From Monomorium pharaonis (lineage: Eukaryota; Arthropoda; Insecta; Hymenoptera; Formicidae), in NCBI RefSeq assembly GCF_013373865.1, contig NC_050473.1, positions 14,764,783 through 14,828,782 of the forward strand: DNA of 64,000 bases, given 5' to 3'. Shown piece after piece: positions 15,077 to 27,900 of the stretch. The position numbers were made by a program, and so were the translations under genes. Positions within the stretch are counted from its first letter, which is position 1. Every line of letters begins with the position of its first letter. The notes beneath the pieces were generated by a model. It worked only from the letters and a program-made list of their open reading frames with translations. It was not told the DNA's origin and ran no database searches.

Positions 15077-16373
15077 GCAAACGGCTTAATGCCTGCAACG
15101 GTAACTCATTCGAAACTCATTCCTTGCGAGAAATAGTTCGTGGGAATCTACGGGAAACACGAGAATAGGATCCGTGTCCAATTTGTTGTAATAATAGACC
15201 GCGACGCCAACCACGAATTGATGTACCGTGGTCCGCCAGAGATAAACGATGCCTCGCGACAAAAGAGCTTTCGAGTTTTAGTTTTACCGTTAATGTTAAA
15301 TGTTGAGCCACAAGGATCGTCGATGCAGCACCTTTATCGTAACACTTACAGGAGAGCTCCGCAGTATCAATTTATATGTATTCAGGTTTGACGTGAGAAT
15401 AAATAGAAAAGCATTTAATTCTTACAGCGCGGAACAACGAACGGACGGTGACCACAGGAAATCGTTTCATTTGAAGAAAGAGGTCACCGACGGAACAATT
15501 AATTATTCTAGTGTCGTGTCGTACAACGAGGCAGTACGTTTGTGCGCGATATCACTTGTGTCGCCGCGTTTCAGGTTTATTGCCACGGGGATGTGTTGGC
15601 AAAGAAGCAGCATGTGATACTTGTAACAGATTGCATTTCGTGTCGGGACACACTTTGTTATCTAGGTTTACACTTTCATGCACCAGGAACGACCTCACGT
15701 TTCCTACCTCGTGTCGGTCTATTTATTTTGGCCACTTGGGTTTTCAAGGTGCTGTCGACGTGTTCGTGACAGCAGGCTCTTTTCAAGTTCAGCAATCCGG
15801 CCTGCAAACTATTGTTGGATAATGTCAGCTGATATATGTAAGGTTGTCTGCGACGGCAGCACACATGGAAAGTATTCTTTAAATATGCACACACAATGCT
15901 GCTGGGAATATTTTTATATTATTTAAAACGCTGTTCAACCCCTCTTTCATCGTGAAATCGTCTGGTTTTACATTCGTGCGATTTATACATCATAACTGTT
16001 CCGGAACACGTTGAATTTGCTAGCAGAATTACCACCGCATATTTATAATTTTTTAACGTGCATTAAGAATACAATTTTGCGTAATATTATGTCAAAGATA
16101 TTAATAGAAAATACATATTAAATTAAGACATTTAGTAAATGTTGATGCTAATAATTTCATCACACAACGTTTAATTTTATTAGTGATATTATCTAGCATT
16201 TATAAATACTTTATTAGCCAAAGCACAAAAATATTTTATGTATTTCGCATTTAATAAATAATGATGGCATCGCAAAAAAGTCACCGATTCACGTAACCCT
16301 TATAGAATAAATAGATCCTTTCTCGATACCTTCTTTCTCAAAGACACGCGGAAATGTAATAAAAGTTTTTACT

Positions 16374-16614
16374 CACCCAAAAAAATTTTTTGCTGATATA
16401 AACAGATTTCTTGATATCACAATCAAAATGTATCAATAATTTTTGTATCAATTAGAATTTTGACTGTCACGTATAGAATTAAAAAATTCTGCTTCTATCA
16501 GCTAGATTGATTAGGTGCATACATATCACAGCATTTGCTAATTATTTATCTATCTTAGCTAGATTTTACACATATATAAATTTTGTTGAAATTATGAGAT
16601 CATTTTTTTGAGTG
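16374..16614. mobile_element. Possible MITE remnant with short inverted ends
   Basis: CACCCAAAAAAA at 16374 and the reverse complement of TTTTTTTGAGTG at 16603-16614 match in 11 of 12 positions, bounding about 240 bp of AT-rich sequence. The inner arms do not pair well and no clear target duplication is visible. An A-rich 12-mer pair can arise by chance in AT-rich DNA. Confidence 0.3.
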
Positions 16615-17360
16615 CTAAATTGACTCAACGAATGAATTCAAATTAAAAGTTCGTTGATTCGATTTAAAATAATATGTAAGCTATAGATATAAAAGTTTAA
16701 ACATTTCAATATCTAACCAATTTGTCTTTGATAAAATCAATCGCAAAATATAGACTCGGCTAGCTTCTCTTTTCTCTTGTTTATCTTAAAAATAGTTCAA
16801 TCTTCGGATTATACAATTTAAGCAAGTTTTAGACGTCAATATTTTCTTATTCATATTGTTACAGAATCTCACGTCATATAAAACATGTATGCAATTATTC
16901 TCTAATGGATCCATATATACACACATAATATGTGTACTATTATTGAAAGACACGTACCTTAAAAAGAAACACTATCGGATAAATAGATTAAAGGAAATCA
17001 GGTTTCGTTACTTTGGAAGGAAGAGAGGCAGATTAAATTTTTTTTCTTTGTCTCTCCCTCTTCGCTGCCATGAGAGATGAGGAATCTTAGTTCGCTCGTA
17101 CGATTCAATTACTCGGGTTCAAAAGCCGGCGGGGGAGCACGCCGCCGAAAAAAAGATTACCCACGACAATAAAAATACCGCATCGAGATCTATGCCCCGG
17201 CTTCGGCGAGACGGTATTCCACTGTCGACGATTCGCATTTCTAAGCGACCCCTCTCGCAATTCCCAGCCTAAGGTGATTTACATTCCGTCTACCCGATTG
17301 TACTCGTCGGGGAATATCGTAACTAAAGAAGGGAAGCCCGCGATTTCTGACGCATCTTTT

Positions 17361-17363
<3 letters not shown>

Positions 17364-17395
<32 letters not shown>
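17364..17395. repeat. (CT)16 microsatellite
   Basis: A perfect CT run of about 32 bp. Antisense reading gives an artefactual Glu-Arg repeat. Confidence 0.95.
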
Positions 17396-17398
<3 letters not shown>

Positions 17399-18912
17399 CT
17401 CCTCCTGTTGTTCGTGAAATCTTGTGGAAATGTGCACATCGCACGCGTTCGCGACGTGTACACAAGTACGCTTATGCGAAGCATTCAAGATACTACGTGC
17501 TATAAGTTACCCACCCAGCGAACATTTGTACAATACATTATACTTTCTATTCTCCGGCGTTTTTCCCGCTACCCCTGTCCCCTCCGCCCTCCCTCTCGCC
17601 CTCTCAGGTTTATTCAGCGCGCATGTATTTCGCACGAGCAATTTCCATATCGAGGGAAATCGAGCTTCCTCGTGGATTCTTTTCCGTAGTTCGCTTTCCG
17701 GGGAAATTATAAGTTCATAATGACCCTTGCCCACCTGGCTTACACGGTACAATAAATGTATAATGCGAGATATAAAAGAGAGAATGTGCCACTCCGCGGT
17801 TTTGCGGCCCGCAGATATTTCCTTACAGTTAATTCTCAACGAGCGAAACGTTCGCCTTTTCACCTTATTTCACGGTAATCTCCCGAGACAAAATGGAATG
17901 GAGCGCTTTATGACATGACAATATTTGAGTCAATGTAAAAAAAAAAGATAATTATATATCGCTTATATACGTTTGGAAGAGATGTGCCGCTACCTTTTTG
18001 AGATTATTGAATGTATCCTCTTGCACTACTGTTATGTGTAATAAAATTTTCCCTGAGAAATTATTTTGCATAGAGATTACTTTTTGAATTAAAAGCGGAT
18101 CAATAGAACGATTTGCATCAAATTTTGGATGTCAATCAACATTCCTACATAAATAACAGAAGTGGGAGAAGCAGACATTAATTAAAACTCGAAATATCTT
18201 GGAACTTTTAATGAACCTCGCGATACCTACAGGTGAATGATTAATCCGGGTGAATGATTGTATATTTCTGCGGCATGCTTCTCCGATCGCATCTCGAATA
18301 AATATTTCGGATTTCATTACAGAATTTTGTTATTTAATAACGTGTAATTTAAATATTAATTAAAATAATGCATATCATATTACTTGAAAACCAGTACGCA
18401 GATTGCAAATTACGATACCGTCCCGTATCGCATCGTATCAATTCGAGATAAAACCAAAGCGTAGCGGATTTGGGTACCGAATATTGAGAATTCGCATATT
18501 ATTTTAATTTTACATAATTCCATAAACTCTCTAAATCAAAGCCACATTAAAGAGCTTTTCGGTGTGAAACGATCAAAAATATTTTGCAAATAAAATTCAG
18601 TCTCTGTTGTATACTAATGGCGGTATCACATTCGTTATCGGTGAAATCGTTGGAAATTCTACTAGAACCGCTCACACGGCTGTATTACACGGCAAGATCA
18701 ATTGAAATTTCTCAACAGATGCATGCCGCTCTTTGATCCGAGTAACAAGATCGAATTAGTGGCCCTCTTCATCCGCTGTGTCGACACGCGTTGGCAAACG
18801 TTCCGTTTCGATGCCTCGCCACTGTACGTAGAACCAGAAGTTTCGGCCCTCTCTGACATCCACCTCCCTCCTCCCCCTTCGTCACACAGTCGTTCTCACC
18901 GACAGGATTCCT

Positions 18913-18966
18913 CTTAATTGCATACGGTAATTATTGTTTGCGCGCTAAATACGTTGACGCGCACAG
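18913..18966 (+). repeat. Copy A of a duplicated ~55-bp non-coding module
   Basis: It starts CTTAATTGCATACGGTAATT and continues ATTGTTTGCGCGCTAAATAC, ending GACGCGCACAG. It aligns without gaps over about 53 bp to 19382-19434 with about nine or ten mismatches. TAATTG/TAATTATT cores resemble homeodomain-binding sequences. Both copies are in the same orientation. Confidence 0.8.
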
Positions 18967-19381
18967 CTGAGTCGTCTCTGAAATTACGCTTGCGAAGTTT
19001 ATCATAACGCACTGTAAACGTCAAGCTGATTCTGAAATTAATATAACTACATGACACAGTGTGAAGATGTATGTACAAATGATAAGACGATGCAAAGTGT
19101 AGAAAAGAGATACATTTCTACTTGTCTAGTTTTATCTACATTCTCTTTCACGGGATAAAAAAATCGACTGTTTGATACAGTGGCATTACCTTTTAGGGGG
19201 AAAAAAAATTGAATTTGCACCGTGATTGCAACTGTTCAAATGGAACTGAAAATCGTATAATTGCGCTAAGAAGATAATATTCGGAGAACGCAATTATCTC
19301 GTGATATACATGTGTCGTATGCTCGGTGTCTCCTGCCAACTTCGAGTTTCATTCGAGATTCCCGCCAAGAATAAAGCTGCA

Positions 19382-19435
19382 CTTAATTGCATACGATAAT
19401 TATTGTTTACGCGGCAAATACATCTGCGCGTACAG
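19382..19435 (+). repeat. Copy B of a duplicated ~55-bp non-coding module
   Basis: It starts CTTAATTGCATACGATAATT and continues ATTGTTTACGCGGCAAATAC, ending GCGCGTACAG. It lies 469 bp right of copy A. Similarity fades outside the module on both sides, so either the surrounding duplication has decayed or only the core is constrained. Confidence 0.8.
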
Positions 19436-19859
19436 TCTGCCGGTGGAATTCTCTGCCTAAAGTCCGTGTGATAATCTCCTGCCTTGTGCAGAACGTTGAT
19501 CTCTCTATCTCTCTCCCTCTCCGGAGAAAGAGAAAACAACGGACGAAACACGACGGCACGGAGTCGCAATTACAGCTGTAATACTTATTGCCGTACAGCC
19601 GGCGTGGTGTTGCTACTTTAGCACGGACGTAGAATTGATCTATGCGAAATACTTATCTGGTGTTACTTTCTTATCAAAAAGATTTCGCAATGTACGTGCG
19701 TAACGAGCACCTCTATACGCACGCAACGCGCGGCATAATAGACACAGTTTAATGCATGGCGCGACTAATTGTTTGTAATTAACGCTCGCGGATATGTCGC
19801 TAACGGCCTCTCGGAAGGCCATAGGGTAACGGGGCATCGCGAGAAACAGGATCCATAAA

Positions 19860-19931
19860 CGCGGCACGTGAGGAAAAAATGTAATATAAATCGCAATCGC
19901 CAATGGCCGAGTACAAGCTCGCGGCACGTGA
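19860..19931. promoter_or_regulatory. Pair of identical E-box 12-mers 60 bp apart
   Basis: CGCGGCACGTGA occurs at 19860-19871 and 19920-19931, a spacing of exactly 60 bp. Each contains the palindromic E-box CACGTG. A truncated relative, CGCGGCAC, follows at about 19944. CACGTG is bound by bHLH factors such as Myc/Max or Clock-type dimers; use here is inference. Confidence 0.45.
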
Positions 19932-20989
19932 AGTAATAAAACACGCGGCACCCTTGCCAGGCCCGCAAAGCTTCTCCTTCTAGGGGCTTCCCCCCTACCG
20001 TCTCTTACCGTTCTCCATTCGAGCGGCCAGTCGATGGCGTGGAGTCGGCGGACGGTGTCCGTTCCGTCGGCGTCATTAAGCCCGAGGTACAATGGCCGGC
20101 TGTAAGATTTAACCGCGGCGAGGAAAGATTACGGGCGTCGCGCCCGAGGGGTAGGCGACATGCTCGCGACTTTGTTAACGTCCATGCCCATTACGAGCGG
20201 GGCATTTGTTCTCCCTTTGTTCCGATCTCTCGTAACTCGCTTGAGCCCGGAGGAAAAGGGGAGCGACCGCGTCGTATGCGCCGTCCAATGGATAACGAAC
20301 ACCTTGCGTAGTAACGAATGTGAGCGGAGCTGCTATTTTCGATATTGCTCATTTGAACACTCATCGCCTTGTGATTTTTTTTTTGCCTCAAAGACGTGAC
20401 AGAAATTTTATAAAGAAAAATAATTTTTATCTTTGTGTGCGTATATGTGAGGAATTACGAGGCAGACCTCCCGATTAGTTCCCGCGATCTCAATTGCTCG
20501 TCGAAAGGTAAAGTCCTGGCGGCCTTCCGCGTCTTTGAGCACGAACAATTATACGTTCAGACAATGCGCAATTTCTATAAACAAATGGCACTCTCTTATC
20601 TAAACGCCATTGTGGCCGTCGATGCGCATCGCGGGCTTTCCAGACGCTGCTGTTTGTACCGTTAACGTTTGATACCGTTGGTGTTAGTGCTGTTGATGGT
20701 GCGCCGCTGTGTTGGTCTTCGTGACGAGTGGTCTTGGCCACTTCGCGGAATCGTAGTGGAGAGGAGTTGACGGAAGAAGAGTCGACAGCATGGAGGACGG
20801 AAAAGAGGAGAGGAACAAGCGAAGAGGCTGACGAACGAAGGAATTGGAGCAAAGTTGAAGTAACTCCCTTCGAAGAACAGACTAAGTTACTGCCGATGGA
20901 AGAGGGTTATTAGGGGATTATACCAGAGTTTTATCTCACCGTTATTTTTGTGACTGCACACGCAAGAGTTAAGGCACCAGGGTATGTTG

Positions 20990-21550
20990 GCGGGATCGAA
21001 ATAGGATGTCTTGTTTCCCGTAAATACAATCATTATAAAAATAAGATATTTTTATGATTTGAATCTTAATAAATAATTAAGAGATACCGAAATATCTTAC
21101 GACTTAAAATTGTTGTATTTTGAACAAGCAAATGTAATGAAGAAAAATATGCCAACTAATGTAAATTTTATAATAGATAATAAATTTAAGTTTAGTTCAA
21201 TATTTAATCTCTTCATCTCAGCTATAATGAACAAAGTACTTTAATTATGCAACTATTTTGCAAGCACGCACACACACACACACAAGAGAGATAAAAATTA
21301 GTTTTCTTTATAAAATTCCTGTAATGTCAACGTCATTAAGGCAACAGAATAATTCTTACTTATAACTATGACACAAAAGATCTCAAACAGCATAAAAAAC
21401 ACGTTACAGTGTGTATTAAAATATTAAACATTTTAAAAACATTAAACATCAATCCATAACAATTTAATAATAATAAATGCTTTCCATCACAGCAGTATCG
21501 TCCCAAATACTTCATTATGGTTTAATTATTGATGTTCTTGTTTATCGCGC
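20990..21550. other. AT-rich non-coding DNA
   Basis: Low-complexity AT-rich sequence with a short CA run at about 21267-21282. No gene or element is visible. Confidence 0.5.
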
Positions 21551-23760
21551 ACGAGAATCAACAGGAAATGTCAGGTGAGACAAGCATAGTCGTGAAAAAT
21601 TTACTCTAAGAATCGGATGTTTTTCCACTAGCGTCCTACATAGAAAACCGTTACAGTGAAATTGTTCAGCTCTCGGTGCTTTTAAAAGGCTGCGGTAAAT
21701 GGAACCTACAGTGAACGCCGCAGTTTAGACAAACGCTACGTTTGGGCTGAAGGGATGCCCCTTTGAAAAACTCGGGGATTCGTTTCGTTCCCCACATAAA
21801 GTACCCCTTTTATACGAATCTACGGCAAACAGGGAAAACGCCGTTTGAACGGACTGAGTCGCACGGTCGAACAATAAACGATAAAAATGAATCCGCAAAA
21901 CCTTCTTGTGTACGTTTCTTCGAGTAGGATTGTATCGAGAAAATGCAATGCTGTTAAAAACATAAAATTCCACAGGCAATATTTAATTATCGCATGCGAT
22001 ATTGCATCTGAACGAATTCATTGACGGAAAGTCCGCGTAATAAGATGTACTTAAGTAAAATTTAATAACAGCAGTTAACGAACAAGCGCATAGCTTAACG
22101 ATATTTCACATTCCTTAATTTAAATGACATTAGATCGCGAAAGACTCCAATAATAATTGCACAGCCAGTTAAGCGTAATGAACCTAGGAAGATTAAGCAG
22201 TGCACGATGAAATGCCGGTGGAAAATCTCTTGGCGAACAGCAGCGTCGTCGCTACCATCGTGCATTTCACGTATGAATCGCGGGAGCGTCGTATCTAAGA
22301 GGGATTTATTAAAAGTGCCCTCAAAAGCGCACTTGCGTCCAACCAAGAAGCGTAATCAAAGCTCGAGGGGAACATTTTGCTTCCCCCTCGACGGAGGTAA
22401 AGTGAGTTGACGATGCGCATACCCGTGCACATAATATCGGTAAGACATATCCCGTCGTATCTCCAAATTCGCAGTGAACCGTGAAACAACATCGTCATAC
22501 GCTGGTTTAAAAGCGTAGAGCACGGACAACCGTATTGCGGCTGTGCAGCATTTATTGGTCTTCGGTATCGTCGAGCTTATCCATTAAGTTGACGGTTGTG
22601 CGTTAGCTTTATTGTTCGTTGGATAATCGTAAAGATGTAATGGTCGCGGCACGCGATGTACACATGCCGCGTGCCCGAACCCGTCGGTTTACGAGCCACG
22701 AAGATGCATAACGCAAAAGTCGTATTCGTATAGATTGTGTATGGGTCGGCTGCACGATGCTAGGCGGTAGTAACCAATCATGTGATATCCGGCCGCATCC
22801 GTGGCCAACCATTGGCCGTTGTAACTTTGGTCGCAAATGTTTATTGAATTACTGCAGGGAGTTAGCGCTAATTCGTGGGTTATTACAGGATAAATCCCAT
22901 CTACATGTTAATAAATTGACAATATTGCAAATATCATATATTACTATGCATTAACGTTTAGATATTGCATTTATGTAAAATACCGATATATTATGCCATC
23001 GGAATATATTTGTATTATATTATATGTATTACCGCCGTTACTGTTAATTAATATTACGCATTGATATTGTTGAGGTTTTTACTTTAAAATCAGGAGGTGT
23101 AAGAGTTAATAGAAATTGCAAAACAGAGGCTAATAATATGAGAAAGCGGAATGCCTCAATCAGCCCAAATGGCTCGAGTGGCTCACAACGATCGATCCTA
23201 TCCAAACCTTGTTACCTACGTAATGCAATAGCCCTTAAAGGGTAGCGCAGACATATACTATAAGTATAACAAAGATAAGCATATTAGGGGAGGATACCCG
23301 AGGAAAGTTGAAACCGTAACGCCGAAGGAAAATAACGTGCACGAGTAAACCATATAAGCTCGAAATGGAGAGAGGCGACTCACTTCGGAATCCATACGAT
23401 ACGTCAGACATACCTTTCAGCGCTACCATGAAATATTATTTATATGAGAGAACGGCGGGAAAAGCGTGACAGATACAATAATTACGCTGCCGATCTTAGT
23501 TCGCGTTCAGCTGCGGCTGACGTGTGTTTTAATTTCGCACTCGATATCGATTAATCGGCTGCAAGGAAAATGTATAATAGGTAACATAATACCGCGCGTA
23601 GGTTTGTACGAACGTTTCAACGAACGTAAAATTAATGGAACGGAAATACAATACGTCTGCGTTAATATATATAGCGCGTTTCCCAACTTTTCGTTTTATA
23701 ATGTGACTTTCATTCCAGCGGGCTACGACAGAGACATGAGGTTGACGCGAGATCTTTAGA
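21551..23760. other. Complex non-coding DNA, candidate conserved block at 22.5-22.9 kb
   Basis: Only short overlapping ORFs. The part around 22640-22900 is of mixed composition and includes TGGCCAACCATTGGCC (about 22801-22816), a partly self-complementary sequence with a CCAAT-type core. It may be regulatory; no gene is supported. Confidence 0.4.
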
Positions 23761-24440
23761 CTTGATGAATTAAATGCGAGAAAAAATGGTATATTTATGA
23801 AAAAATTACAATATTTATAGTTGTATAAAATATTATTAAATAAAATTGTATGTATAATATATGTAATTCTTATAATTATAACTATTATATATGTATGTAA
23901 TTAAAAATATATATAATATTAAATATAAATTGTTTTTGCGTGTACACAATTTATTTCTTGAAACTATTCCTGGATGTACTCTATGTATTCTATGATTACT
24001 GTTAATAAATTGTTAATTAAACACCGTACATTAGCGGGCCGTTATGACGTCAATGTGGTCAGTCACCGCCAAGTTGTTACGAATAACTCTGACGAAAGGG
24101 TCAGAAACGAAGATTATTTTGCGGTTGTTATTACTTTGGCTTCCTTCCGACCGCGACGTATCGCGTTCTACGTAATGTTTATCGATTATTTGAGTTGTAC
24201 ATGCCAAACTGAACGCTTGATTGTAATAGAGGGCGAAGCTGTTACCAGAGATCACATAGCCAAACCGTTAAATATCAATTGTTATTTATAATGTAAAGAA
24301 GACAATTAAAATATTATTATCAAATCTAATATTATCCATGTATTTTATTCGTATTATCTATATGTATATAAATAAATATATAGACAAATATAAATAGAGA
24401 TATAAATTCATAAATTCATAAATTTCACAATCGCAATATT
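23761..24440. other. AT-rich non-coding DNA
   Basis: TATATA-rich low-complexity sequence flanking a more mixed 300-bp core at 23990-24290. The 105-aa ORF in that core is open on the opposite strand too and has no recognised motif. Confidence 0.45.
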
Positions 24441-27400
24441 AAATAAATTGCGATTTACGGTTGCATCAGTTATGGCTCTCAAAATACTGCAATTGACGGT
24501 TAAAAGTGCACTACATACAGAGTGCAAACGTTGCGTAGTATCATCCCAGTGTTTCGATAATCAGATGAAAATTCAAATTCCGCCGGGAGCGATCGATCCC
24601 GCATTCCCGACCAATGCGGATCTGCAAACACAAAGCGGCTGCGGGTGCGGAAAACGCAGAAGAGCGACGGACGTTAATGCCGTGCCTGCACTTGTCCGTT
24701 GGTTTAATTAAACGCACTTCTTTCACGTTCAACGAGTATTTTTGTTCGGCACTCGTTCTCCTCGTCTTCCTAGCCGTCGGTCCGTCTTTTCGCCTCCTCG
24801 TTATCCTTCCACCCTTACCTCGCTCGTTTTTTATCCGCGTAGCCGACCCTCTTAACTTCTTCACTGGCTGCGGATTTATTCTCGCGCCAGACACAGCACT
24901 GTGCGCGAAACATTAACGAATAAGAGCGTTTGAACATTGTTCTTCGAGTATAGCTGTTATTCGCCTTGTCGCGCGACGATGTATGCGGTCTCTCAATTCT
25001 TGTCTATTTCGAAATATATTTTAAACATTTTTAAACGAGACACCCATTACTTCCGTACTTCGCAATTATCGATTCGGAATTATCGGCATTATACCGCACC
25101 GTAAGATTTCTCGCAGAACGCGAATATACGCGAATGGCGGAATCAAATGAAGCGATCGGGCAAATTGAAGAATTAGGTCAACCTCGATGACGAATGTAGC
25201 CCCCCTCCTTCTTCCCTTTCAAGAACCTGCCTATCGATATTAATAGAAACCGAAAAGTGAAGTGATGATTAAAGTCGTTCTCGTCATTTTTTGACGTGAT
25301 GAATTTTAATGCACCTACAGATAAAAGTACTTTGTAATTTTGAAACTTTAATTGCACGACAGATAAAGAAGCGCAGTGTTATGCAAATTTTATATAACAG
25401 TGTAAAAAATACTGATGGGATGAATTTATCAGAAAGCAAATAACCTGCATTAAAAAAATTAGTTATCGATTACAATTAGTTGACAATATTTCATGGTGCA
25501 AACGATAATGTAAATCGATCGAACAATTCAATTCGAGCAGTTTCTCGTATACCACGATGCGGTCAGAAAAAATACATGCACCGCCGGTAAGTCTCGAGAA
25601 ATACATGAGAGACCGAAAAGGGGAGGATTTCGAAGGGCTTGATTATTACGAAGTTGTACGCCGCCACTCCACGGTGTTAGCGGTATACAGACCGAGGGTT
25701 CTCACTTACCGTAGAACCGTGATAACAATTCTACCTATACCTACCCTAGTCAACTCCTCCCCTGTATGTTTCAGCCGTACGACAGCCACCCCCGCCGGAG
25801 ATTCGGTACGCCATGACTTCGCCCATGACTCGACAACTCCCCGCGTCGTCGTCTTCTTCGTGTCATCACCCTCCACCGTCAATTTCGTCGATAACCAGCT
25901 CACAATGCACCCTCGTGAAATTATTCGGTCGGAAGATTGTCGAGTCTCGCGAGGATAATCTACCGATCTCGTAGCACGTAATCAATGGTAAAAATGTGTC
26001 AATTGTTGTAGGTTACCGGCGAAAGATGCGAATGACTCACCGCGGTACATGTTAGCAACACGCGATCCTGAATTATTACAATGTAGAGTACGTGTTGAGG
26101 AATAATATTCTAACAGATATATTCAAAACAGCCTGAATAAATCGCGCGAGTAAATTCTCGCCTTGCCGCGAATAAAAATCAAATAGATTCTCGCGCATTG
26201 GCTATTTTTTTTAATCGGACCCCGTGACGCTATTATACGAAATGTATTCCTGGTCACGATAATCTCTTTGATTCCAACCAAATGTTTTAATTTATAATCT
26301 AACAATCTGTAGAGACGGAATATTTCCTTTCCTCCGTCCAATCTCCATTCATACCTTGCATTATTCCCATTCCGGGTTCGAGTCGAGTAGTTTGCAAATT
26401 GCCAAGTTACATTTAATTAAAGATTGTTACGTCGAATTCCGAAACTCCGAGCAAAACTGGACGGAGACAAATCATCCTTTTTCATTCCTTAATTTATATT
26501 AAATTCAAGAAAAAGTAAAACATTCCGAACATTTTGTCGTCATCAGAATATAATAGGTAAATATTATTAATAAAATAAAACGATATAGCGCCAAAAAATA
26601 GTATGCGCGATGCATTCTTTCAACCTTAAAAGATCCATTTTTTTCCAGAATCTCATCAAAATTTATGTGAGAGGAGAAGGTAGATAACAAAAGAGTCTCT
26701 CGTTTCAGGAAAAATACTTAAGAAAATTAAAATTTAAAAAATTATTATCACTCTCTTTCAATACGATAATATTTCAACCATTGCAATGCTAATTATCTCG
26801 GAAGACGGAAAACGTGTAGAGGAAAGCGATGTGAAAATGAAGCAAACCAATGGCGCAATCGTGAGATCTAGAGTCAATGGGACGCATTGAAGATGCACCG
26901 AGCGTATACAAAGTGGCGGATGAAACGTGAATAGAGGATGGCTGCAGAACCGATCATGTAATACATTCCAATCGTGTGGCTCCTGGTGTCCAAAATTTCA
27001 TCTCGCTATGAACGAAATTATTCTCGGAATATACCCGATCGACACTTCTGGGATTATACAATGAATAAGTAATTAAAATAAGATTACTCGACAATATGAA
27101 TTTAGATAAATGTAACTAAATTACACGTTGAGAAATAAAAATTCAATACATATGAGTCATAATAATTAAATGAGATAAATGGACATTTTTTAAAATTTAT
27201 TTTATAAATAGATGTTTTGCGTCATCCTCTTCTTGCACTCCTGCGAAAATTAAGTTCGATTCCACCGCATGTCAACTATCCACAGTTTTGTTTATATCTG
27301 ACTGTTGCAAATATTTACAAACTACGCACGACGCGTATGACCAAAATTTTATTGGCACTGTTTGCAAGAGAGCGTAGGTCGCAAAAACAATTTATGCAAA

Positions 27401-27900
27401 TAATAACAACGGCAAGCTCTAACCGACAACCAAATATAACAGTTGTACCCGCGTCACAATTATTTCAAAGGCAAGTCGTGGTATCGTCAACGACAATAAC
27501 GCTAAATACAAGACGTTTCTAGGCATGGCCGACGGAGAACTTAACCGTACCGCATTTCATGTTTACAGATGGAGAACATTGTTCGCAATTAAAATGTCTC
27601 CCGCCGCTAAATTTCGGCTTCGTTGGAGCAAGTTGTAAATGCGTTCGAAGGAGACAATATCGACGAGCAGCTCGATCCGCGAAGCGCGACAAGAAAGGGC
27701 GTATTGTTAAACTTTAATTAAAACCAATTTCAAGCGCCTCTCAAAGGCGGACGATCTTACCGTGAGAAAGTAACAAACGCTAAGAAAAAAAGATCGGAGC
27801 TAATTAGTGTCTGGCTTGTCGTCAAATTATACACGGCTGTCTCGTGAGGAACAACTGAGGAAGAAGCGCACTTCTTAGCACAAACCGAATCGACGAGAAT
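24441..27900. other. Non-coding mixed DNA
   Basis: The 133-aa ORF at 25557-25958 and its antisense partner are unrecognised. On the minus strand a strong donor-like string CTACG|GTAAGTG lies near 25700-25711, but the frame that would join the Ig exon has a stop just before it. The part 26460-27220 is AT-rich. Confidence 0.4.

Larger units (their letters stand above)
14524..18912. other. Non-coding DNA with CT tracts; complex 15.1-15.9 kb, AT-rich 15.9-17.0 kb
   Basis: Overlapping short ORFs between 15117 and 15926 occur in all frames and resemble no known protein. The stretch 15950-16850 is AT-rich and may hold a small transposon remnant (see 16374-16614). No exon is supported. Confidence 0.45.
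18967..20989. other. Non-coding, GC-richer DNA around the duplicated module and E-box pair
   Basis: The longest ORF, 150 aa antisense at 19640-20092, has no recognisable domain and is overlapped by other ORFs. A purine-rich stretch at 20750-20915 is open on both strands, and its antisense start looks weakly signal-peptide-like, but no splice donor follows in the right phase. Confidence 0.4.

Noticed and set aside
19640..20092. 150-aa antisense ORF
   Set aside because: No domain, Arg/Leu-rich composition expected from CpG-rich DNA, and overlapping ORFs on both strands.
20490..20852. 120-aa antisense ORF starting M-L-Q-F-L-R with a hydrophobic stretch, considered as the missing signal-peptide exon
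   Set aside because: The hydrophobic core is short and interrupted, no good GT donor in phase 1 follows it, and the opposite strand is open over the same purine-rich sequence.
25557..25958. 133-aa + strand ORF
   Set aside because: Unrecognised sequence with an open antisense frame over the same bases, and an internal acceptor-like string that would interrupt it.
26374..26390. GGGTTCGAGTC, resembling a tRNA T-arm
   Set aside because: No matching acceptor stem, D-arm or anticodon arm at tRNA spacing on either strand.
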